Source of the DNA: Labia minor
Taxonomy: Eukaryota > Arthropoda > Insecta > Dermaptera > Spongiphoridae
Assembly: GCA_963082975.1 (NCBI GenBank)
Contig: OY720350.1
Coordinates: 17,330,910 to 17,394,909 of the forward strand
Direction of reading: 5' to 3'
Length of the DNA stretch: 64,000 nucleotides
Of the stretch, positions 56,275 to 64,000 are shown piece by piece. The position numbers and the translations under genes are program-made. Every line of letters begins with the position of its first letter. The stretch's first letter is position 1. A model generated the notes under the pieces. That model saw only the letters and a list, made by a program, of their open reading frames with translations, made no database searches and was not told the DNA's origin.

Positions 56275-57171
56275 AAAAAATACTTATACAATCAATCTAT
56301 CAATTTGTTAAAAACAATTATTAATTTTGATATATATATATTATTTATTTTAAATATAAAATGAAATCAAAGATTTTATTTTCAAAATAAAAATAAAATT
56401 CATTTTGATTTGAAAAATTCAGATAAAAAAAAAACATCAATTCATATTGTAACTCTACAATTTCAATCAAATAATAATATTATTTTTTTTTATTTCTTTT
56501 TTTTTTATTAAACAAAGATGTCCATGTTTTTGTTCTCCTTTGCACTGTTTCTACACCGCCCACTCTAATCGAGTTATGACCACCCTGATCTGGTCAATGT
56601 TTCGAATGGAAATTAAGGGCCCAGTGAGGTGTGTATATTCGAGTATTAGTTTCTTCAATAAACATCCACAAAGGGATCATTTGCATTTACACACGGTCCC
56701 GTTCAATTTATTTGATAGGAGTGACCAAGTAAATGGAACCTCCAATATGGTGACCTGAATTTCTTTTCGCAACAGAGACTCACCCAACAAAACAAAAATG
56801 GTCAAATGTCAGCATTCTCTGTTACATCACGCATTATAAAATACTTAACGATTTATTTGTAGTAAAACACATATATTGTATTAGATATTTTAATTATTAT
56901 TTAACAAGTAATAATATCAATATTACTTAAAATCAATAAAAAATTTATTTTGACCACATTGCTACAAATAATATGTTTTTAATGGCATTTTAATTAATTG
57001 AAAGAGTTCTATATTTTGGTTTAAACTTTATCAAATTCGATTAATATTTAATTTTAATTTTATTTATCTTCTTTGTAATTGTGAAAACATCATACAAATT
57101 TTTCTTTCATCTACTTTTACAAATTTTTCCTGATTTTAATGTATAGATTAATTCATATCAGTCAGTAATTC

Positions 57172-57645
57172 ATTTTTACTATCTCGCCACTGTGTATGTA
57201 GACAAGATTACTAAAAAAGGTTTGAGCTAGAATAATGGAATTTGGTATACGGGTATTATTCAAAATTCGTAATTTTCTATCGAGAAATGTAGCTCAACCG
57301 GAAGAGGGTCATTACCTACCACGTTTTGATTTTTTTCCTCTAAAGTGACCGCAAAAATAAAGATATATGTTTGATAGTTTTTCACATGATTAAAAATTGT
57401 ATACAACTGCTATATATAGAATTTCACCTTGATTGAATCGCTGAAAGTACCAGAATTAATTTTTTAACACTGCAAATCACGCACAAGCACGTGACGTGGT
57501 GTCATCAACAAAGATCCAAAGACGCGTTGGTTTAATAAATATTATTTAAAAAATAATTTAATTAATTAAATTTAATTTTAGTATTATATATGTTATTTAA
57601 TTCAATTCAAATTTTTGCGAGATAGTCGAGTGGAGACGCTCCAGC
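57172..57645 (-). mobile_element. Family A element spanning the right duplication border
   Basis: Minus-strand element from 57645 (CTGGAGCGTCTCCACTCG, one base changed) to 57172 (GCGAGATAGTAAAAAT). The central microsatellite is lost. The duplication breakpoint lies inside it at 57247-57250. Confidence 0.82.
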
Positions 57646-57779
57646 TTTTTTCTTTTTCTATTAACAATGTGAAGAAAGTGTAAAGTGACACTTGGTATAT
57701 ATATCAAATACGAAGTTTCGAAAACTTTTGTTTTTAATATAGGCTTTTTACAGACTAATGGGAAGGTCAATGCTTTTTG

Positions 57780-58125
57780 GAACACAACATAAAAGATAAT
57801 AACACCCCCTTTCCAAAAAAAAAAATATTACTCGACGTCCCTGGAAATTCATTATTTTAATAAATTTTAATAGCAATTAAACAGAAAGATATAATTATGC
57901 ATTCACTTTTCTGCCTTTTTCGTCAAATTTAGTAAAGAAAGATGAAAAGTAGAAACGATGTTTGAAATTATGAAACTACATATACGTATTTATATTGAAC
58001 TCAAAATAGAAAGGAATTACAATTTTCCCAAAATGGACTTGTAGCCATCACGGCCCACCTGGGTCGCTAAAGCACCCACCTGGGGTATAGCGCCCACTTT
58101 GGGATACCGTTAACTAGAACATCGC
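57780..58125. mobile_element. Relic hAT-like family, solo copy
   Basis: Shares with 62390-63330 the order CCTGGAAAT, AATTAAACAGAAAGAT, TTTTTCGT, GAAATTATGAAACTA, GAACTCA, CAATTTTCC and CACTTTGGGA. Here no family B element is present, so this is a paralogous empty site for that insertion. Weakly conserved ends. Confidence 0.55.
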
Positions 58126-58252
58126 GCATTATATAGATAGATGTGTATCTAGGCGATGATAAGAATGACACAACTAGCTCTTTATTATACGAATTTGTAT
58201 ATATTTATTATATATATTTTATGAAATCAACCATTCACCATAATATAAATAA

Positions 58253-58617
58253 ATAAGTTGAAATGTGGCCAGGCAGAGAACCGACCGATGGTTTGAAATA
58301 AATTAATTTCCAGCTACAGAAACAATTTCAAATAATTTAATTGTATCTATTAATGCAATAAAAACAGATATATGGATAGAAAATAAATATTTTTAATTTT
58401 ATTATATTTATAATATATAAGTAGTAGCTGGCTGTGACGTCATGAAGGGCTGGGTGACGTCCTATAATTTAAAATTAAGAAAAAACTAATGAAGATGATT
58501 TTTCCCGAGGATAAAACCAATACAAAGTGCATGATTCGTGGAGATATGTAAAAAATCTCCTCATGTGAAATTTGGTGTGAAAACAATACCTCCCTTACTA
58601 TCGTCGGTCGATAAAAA
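58253..58617 (+). mobile_element. Family B short form
   Basis: AATAAGTTGAAATGTGGCC start (5' hairpin decayed), ACCGACCGATG, TGACGTCAT and GTGACGTCC pair, GATTCGTGGAGATATG block, and a CGTCGGTCGATAAAAA end. It lacks the segment with the GACG microsatellite and the extra 3' block present in the long forms. Confidence 0.8.
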
Positions 58618-60469
58618 TTGAATAATATTGGGTTTATTCAAGGATGATATTATTATTTATGTAAACCGAGACACATTTTTATCTCCCGGAGAATTTTTGC
58701 GGGGGCACTGGGACACACACACACACAGAATACACATAAGAATAAGCAAAATGATCGTATGGGATTTGTAAGTCAGCTAAAGAATAAGAATATTTGATCT
58801 ACCAAAATTAAAAAAATTTTTAGGAGATCTAATTTTATTTATTTATTTAAAATAAGTTGTACCACATGTTTATAATTAACAAAAATTATACATTAAGTTA
58901 ATTTTTTAAATAAGCTTAACTATATATATATATTTTTTATTTCTTTCCAAATATGATTTATCGGTACAATGATAAGAAAAAAATTTGATAATTTATTAAT
59001 ATTAAATTATTATTGAGTATAGATATATTCGATTACAATATATTTATATTCATATGAAATAATTTCCATAATAAAAAAAAAAATAAAATATTTTTATATT
59101 TGGTAAGTTAAAAAGAAATAATAATGAAAAAGAGTTATATTTTTACAATATATTATATATGATTAAAAAAATCATATATATTGTGATGTTTACATTTTAA
59201 TTTTAAATTGAGAAATTATAATAATAATTAATTCTACCTATATAGTAAAATATTTAAAATATATCAAAATTTAAATTATCAAATTGTATATTTCAAAATG
59301 AAAATAAAAGAAAATAATCGCGATATTCAATTATTTTTTTATTATTAATTAAATTAAAAAAAACAATTGAATATTTAATAGGGCCTCCTCCTTTCCCCAT
59401 AAATTAGCCCTTCCAAGCCTCGCCTTCCGAAATTTAGAAAAAGTAATAATAAAGAAAGTTTGCCTTAAAAAAAAATTTTAAAAAAATAAGGCGTTTGGTC
59501 TATAGCCTCTTTGAATCAGCTGAGAGTGCCTTTGATTTTTTGGATTTCGAAATGAAATCGCGACATTCGGGGCAACCTGAAATAAAACCTACCTAGTAAG
59601 GGACTGCATAGCCTCCATCAATATGGATGAAAGGCCCATGCTAATCGAAAAAGCCCTGCGCTCAAAAGGTAACCAACAATTTGTTCCTGTTCAGGCTAAT
59701 CCCATTTCGAAACTGTGGTGAATTACCTTCCCGAATGCCCGTTCATCCAATCCACCTCAAATACACTCTCAGTAATACAAAAAGGCACAATTCAGACCTG
59801 ACATGCAATTCATGCAAACCATCCCTTAAATAATAGCATGGCATTTGTCTTATCCACCCACATTTTATTTATTTATTAATTCTAATCTAATCTATGAATT
59901 AGTATGATGAGAACATGCATCCCTCGATGGAAGTAGAAGGCAACCACCTGAAAATTCTTAACAATTATATATATATATATATATATATCAAAAAATAGCC
60001 ACCCTCCCAGTATAACGCATCGAAACCTAATTCTAAAAATACCTTTGTCTCTTCTGCCTCCTTTATCAATGCTTCTTCTTGAAAGATGTACTCTGAAATT
60101 CCCTAATCTCACTAAATTATGTCATATAATTTAATATATTTCTCTATAATCTCCTAATGAATATTATCAAAAGCAAAAATCATTGTAATTTAATTCTACT
60201 TTCTATATTCTATTAAACTTTACTTTAAATAATATATTTACATTTTCTATTTTAAAGTGCGCCATGCTAAATAAATAACGATTATTACTTACATTTGGAG
60301 AGCTGTATTTCAATCATTTCATCGTCATGAAGGATGGAGAAGATAATCAAGAATTCAAATCAACATTCAGTAGAAGGAACGAAGATGAAATAGAAGAAGA
60401 AAAATAACTTATTAGTTTATAATCAATAAAGTTAAATTGAATTAAAAAAAATTAATAATAAATACTGAC
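58618..60469. other. AT-rich DNA with a complex patch at about 59385-59870
   Basis: 59500-59870 has balanced composition and is not repeated. A 32-codon frame from ATG 59623 to TGA 59719 (MDERPMLIEKALRSKG...) looks protein-like, but flanking frames are closed; it may be a broken gene or transposon piece. A (TA)n run lies at 59967-59990. Near 60280-60400 a minus-strand open segment ends at a GTAAGT donor, too short to assign. Confidence 0.35.
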
Positions 60470-60555
60470 CTCGGAGTTCATAAAGGGTTGATATTTCTCG
60501 CAGATTAAACTCGAAGACCAGCTCGGAGACTTGAATTGATGTCCATCATTCTCGA
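60470..60555 (-). CDS. Candidate host coding exon, 28 codons
   Basis: On the minus strand, preceded by TTTGTTTCTTTATCTAG (acceptor, ends 60556) and followed by GTCAGT (donor, starts 60469). The frame ENDGHQFKSPSWSSSLICEK then YQPFMNSE is open for the whole exon and compositionally unlike the flanks. About 900 bp upstream on this strand lies a GC island. Product unknown. Confidence 0.4.
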
Positions 60556-61429
60556 CTAGATAAAGAAACAAATAATTAAGATTAGATATTTATATTATAT
60601 AGAAAAAATGAAAAAATAAGATAAAAATAAATAAATAATATCAATAGGATTAAAAAAGTCTATATATTTTATCTTATTTCTGTAATATATTAAAATATTA
60701 AAATTATTTTACATCCTATATAGAACCATGATTATAATAAGTTATAATACGGATTTAATAGTCATATAATAAAAATATCTTAGGAAACATCAGAAAACTA
60801 AATATTATTATATTATTAATTTCACGAAGATTTTATTCTGTTTCATTGATATATAGGTAATAGAAATATTATTCATTTTTCAAAAGTGTTATAATAATAT
60901 GAAATTGACAAAACAATATTCATATGAGATTTGAAAGGAACGGTGTGAGCGATAATGAGATTAGAAAGAATATATAGAATATTTAAAATTATATATTCCT
61001 TTATGAATATAAGAAATTTATATTTTTTTGATTTATAATTATATTATATGAATTTTGAAGCACATCTTCATATTTTTTAAATAAATAAGTTTTAATAGGA
61101 TTAATATATATTTTTAAAAAATATTTAAATAAATATATTAAAAAAAAAATAAAATTTTGTATATGATTTAATTTTTAAATAATTTTAATTTAACTTTTAA
61201 TAAAATTTAATTTAAATGAGATCTGATAGAATATTTAAGATTAATTCTTTTCAAAGATTATAATGAAAAATTTATAAATTAATTTGGGTATATGAATAAA
61301 AAATTATAAAAATGCATTTTATAAAATTTAATTTTTATTGAAATATTTTATTTTTTAAAGTTCACTAATCTTCCTTTTAATTAATAAAAATAAATATAAA
61401 ATTACAATTAATTCTTGATTAGCGACTGA
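60556..61429. other. AT-rich DNA, possible intron
   Basis: Very AT-rich, no repeats or open frames. If the exon at 60470-60555 and the island at 61430-61600 belong to one minus-strand gene, this would be its first intron. Confidence 0.4.
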
Positions 61430-61600
61430 TTAAGGGGTGATTTCAGTGGAGAGGCCGCCCAGAGTTTCACTCACACTCAGCAGTGAAGGGGAACTGACGA
61501 ACGTACGAGTCGGCCGGCTGGAGGAGGTCAGTTCAGGCGGCGGAGGGGCTAGGAGAGGGGCGAGCGGGGAGTGAAGAAGTGAGCGCTCTACTGCAAATTA
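61430..61600. promoter_or_regulatory. GC island, candidate promoter or first exon
   Basis: The most GC-rich unique stretch in the window: GAGGCCGCCCAGAG, GAGTCGGCCGGCTGGAGGAG, GGCGGCGGAGGGG and GAGAGGGGCGAGCGGGGAG within about 170 bp of otherwise very AT-rich DNA. The minus strand contains CGTCAGTTCC, close to the arthropod initiator TCAGT, and a GTGAGT donor-like site 15-20 bp further on. It could drive a minus-strand gene including the candidate exon at 60470-60555. Direction is uncertain. Confidence 0.45.
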
Positions 61601-62364
61601 TTTCAAATCAAATACATATTAAAATAAAATAAAATAAACAAATATTAATTTTTAAAATTAGTGGTGTTTTAGAATAGATCTTAAATCGAATCAATAAGTT
61701 TAATTCTATTAATTCTATTAAATCAATAAGCTTAATTTTATTCAAAAATCTTAATGAAAATTTAAAAAAAAAATTATAAATATATCAGTAAGAAGTTCAT
61801 TAATGAAATTATCATATTTTGAAAAAAAAAACAAGGATGTGGCGTATTAATGTAAATGGTTCAATTTAAATTTAAAATTGTTTGCCGAATGTGATTTAAT
61901 TTAATGTAAATATATTTCATAAAAAAGAGGGTAAATGGTAAGAATTGTGTTCTTATCTTGGTTGGGATACGGTATAGTAAGTCTACATGTCATTTCGAAG
62001 ATATCTATGAGTTATGCTTTTCTTTGCTGTGTTCTTAGCAAATTACGTTAAACAATTCTTTTCCAGTATGAATTTCTATTTTAATTCTAAAAAAAATTTA
62101 GTAAGTAATACATTAGTTACATACTAAATTCCAAAATAATAATAATATTATCTTCAAATATTTATTTAATCTTTGATAGTGTGCTGTTAATTACCATTTT
62201 TCAAATTATCAACATCACGATTCAATTTTTCCTATGTTAATGAACCAATCTCAATCAATTCATTCAAGTTCGGTGTAATTTAATTTTTTCAATAAAAGTG
62301 GTAATTTAGAACTGAACTTCGAATGAAGTTATGTTTCGCCTTTCATCTACGTATTCAATTAAAA
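61601..62364. other. AT-rich DNA, nothing recognised
   Basis: No repeat family match and no sustained open frame. Confidence 0.5.
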
Positions 62365-63330
62365 CAGTGGGTTCTCCAACTTATTTAGGCTATCGTACCA
62401 TTTTTAGAAAAAATATTATTCAGTGTTCCTGGAAATAATTTTTTTAAATAAATTTGAATTGTAATTAAACAGAAAGATGTATCCACGTTTCAACTTTTTT
62501 CGTAAAGTTTAGTAATATAAATATAATACAATTTAATAATAATAATAATAAAGAAAAGTGTCAATTAGAAACAATGTTTTTTGAAATTATGAAACTATTT
62601 ATGAACTCAGAGTAAATAAGTTGACCTGTGGCCAGGTCCGAACCGACCGACGGTTTGAAGTAAATTAATTTCCAGCTACAGAAACAATATCAAATAATTT
62701 TAATATATCTATTAATGTAATAAAAAACAGATATGGATACATAAATAATAAATATAAACATTTTTAATTTTATTTTATTTATAATATATATGCAAGACCA
62801 GGCTGTGACGTCATGAATGGCTGGATGACGTCATATAATTTTAAATTAAGAAAAAAACTAATAAAGATGATTTTTCTCGAGAATAAAACCAATACAAAAT
62901 GCATGATTCGTGGTGATATGTAAAAAATCTCCTCATGTGAAATTTGGTCTGAAAATAACCCTTCCCTTCCTATCGTTGATCGCTAATACTACCACTTCCG
63001 GTTTCCGGATTTGCACCAAAAGTCGATCAATTCATCCCACTGATGCATTAAGTAAATATACCAAATTTCATCAAAATCCGTTGAACCGTTCAGGCTGTAC
63101 ACATCTATACGGACGGACAGACAGACGGACGGACGGACGGACAGACATCATGCTAAAAATACTTTTTTCTGTTAAGAAAATGCATGATTCGTGGAGATAT
63201 GTAAAAATCTCCACATGTGAAATTTGGTGTGAAAACAATACCTCCCTTACTATCGTCGGTCGGTAAAAAGTAATATACAATTTTCCCTAAATTCCCCTGA
63301 GGGCAGTTAGTGCTCACTTTGGGAATTAGT
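62365..63330. mobile_element. Relic hAT-like element split by family B
   Basis: Left end ACAGTGGGTTCTCCAACTT (62364-62382) is close to the CAGTGGTTCTCAAACTT ends of Charlie-like hATs. The internal order matches 57780-58125. Between GAACTCAGAGTAAA and AAGTAATATACAATTTTCC a 0.65-kb family B element is inserted. The right end is decayed (CACTTTGGGAATTAG). Confidence 0.55.
62617..63268 (+). mobile_element. Family B long form, near-identical to 29563-30226
   Basis: Same hairpin GACCTGTGGCCAGGTC, ACCGACCGACG, TGACGTCAT pair, duplicated 3' block, a (GACG/GACA)n run at 63110-63146 (shorter than the other copy) and CGTCGGTCGGTAAAAA end. Only scattered differences from the copy 33 kb away. The open stretches across the GACG repeat on both strands are by-products of the repeat. 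Confidence 0.85.
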
Positions 63331-64000
63331 CCTGCGATTATAAGAAAATGAAGAAATTTTAAGTGATTTTATAATATATATATATATTAGATTAATTTTA
63401 ATTATAAATTCCAATAATACAAATTTACAGAGAAGTTTCTCATAATTTTTTCATCATTCAAACATTTTAAGGAGATTGTTTTATCTTGTATTTATATAAG
63501 TTGTATTGAATTAATCACATTCCCATTGAAAATCATTAAAAATAATTATTAATTTTAAAATAGAAAGTAAAATTATAAACTATATAAGGAAAATAATTTT
63601 CTATTTTATATATATGTATGTATGCTATATCCAGTGTATAATTAATTCTATTTTATAATTATAATTATAATTTTTATTTTTTTATATTAAAATGAAATAC
63701 TCGTAGTTACATATCAATTGGATTCGACTCTTAATAAATTATCAGATGTCCTAGTTGAAATTAGTGTGAAACTCTTGCAACACTTTATACTTGAAAAAGT
63801 TCTTTAAATAACAGATGAAACAGAACAGAATTTCTTAATTAATATTCTCTCAGCACCCTACCAGAAGTCTCATTAATTAGAAAATAAATAAAACAAAAAA
63901 AAAACAAGTTCAATTTTTTTCACGATACCTAATTAAAATATTTCTGCCGTTTGAGGAAATCGATCGTTCTCAAATATATAATTAATTGCTCTTGGCCAAA
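63331..64000. other. AT-rich DNA to window end
   Basis: TA run at 63375-63388; no gene or repeat recognised. A slightly less AT-rich stretch lies at 63715-63880. Confidence 0.5.

Larger units (their letters stand above)
52489..57247 (+). repeat. Tandem duplication unit 2 (4,759 bp)
   Basis: Second unit. At the internal junction (52489) the family A fragment runs straight into the SINE at TAC, three bases shared by both breakpoints (47730-47732 and 57248-57250). Right of 57247 the family A element continues intact, which shows that the original locus had one unit. Confidence 0.95.

Overview
The window is eukaryotic nuclear DNA. It is extremely AT-rich and crowded with transposable elements, and shows no operons or bacterial-type genes. 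A Jockey-like non-LTR retrotransposon, RTE-type LINE 3' ends, mariner relics, hAT and piggyBac elements, tRNA-derived SINEs and DINE-1/Helentron-like short elements point to an arthropod, most likely an insect; I cannot name the species. No complete host gene is visible. Four short open stretches with good splice borders (8627-8727 +, 11814-11915 +, 42296-42525 -, 60470-60555 -) and a GC island at about 61430-61600 are the only hints of host genes, so most of the window is probably intronic or intergenic.

Layout. 1-13 kb: AT-rich DNA with LINE tails, a fold-back repeat, small mariner elements and the first copies of an abundant short family (family A). 13.2-26.3 kb: one Jockey-like LINE broken by a transposon nest. 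A TTF-type hAT derivative sits at the 3' end of ORF1, a tiny piggyBac-type MITE sits inside that hAT, and a complete BED-finger hAT (copy 1) sits inside the MITE. A second, almost identical BED hAT (copy 2, opposite strand) splits ORF2 between endonuclease and reverse transcriptase. Removing the insertions on paper with one target-site duplication each restores an ORF1/ORF2 ATGA overlap and an open ORF2 frame across the second site. 26-47 kb: SINEs, families A and B, RTE and mariner pieces, a hAT MITE with a perfect 8-bp target duplication, and a mariner-derived long hairpin. 47.7-57.2 kb: a direct tandem duplication of 4,759 bp with no difference seen. 57-64 kb: more family A and B copies, a relic hAT family and the possible 5' region of a host gene.

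The only intact protein-coding genes are the two 619-residue hAT transposases (16169-18028 + and 20846-22705 -). The LINE proteins are interrupted and also carry frameshifts. The most interesting pattern is that families A and B, unrelated in most of their sequence, share one blueprint: an AAGYTG start, a 5' hairpin, a subterminal motif whose reverse complement lies at the 3' end, a central microsatellite, and a final AAAAA. This is what is expected of non-autonomous Helentron (DINE-1/HINE) elements.
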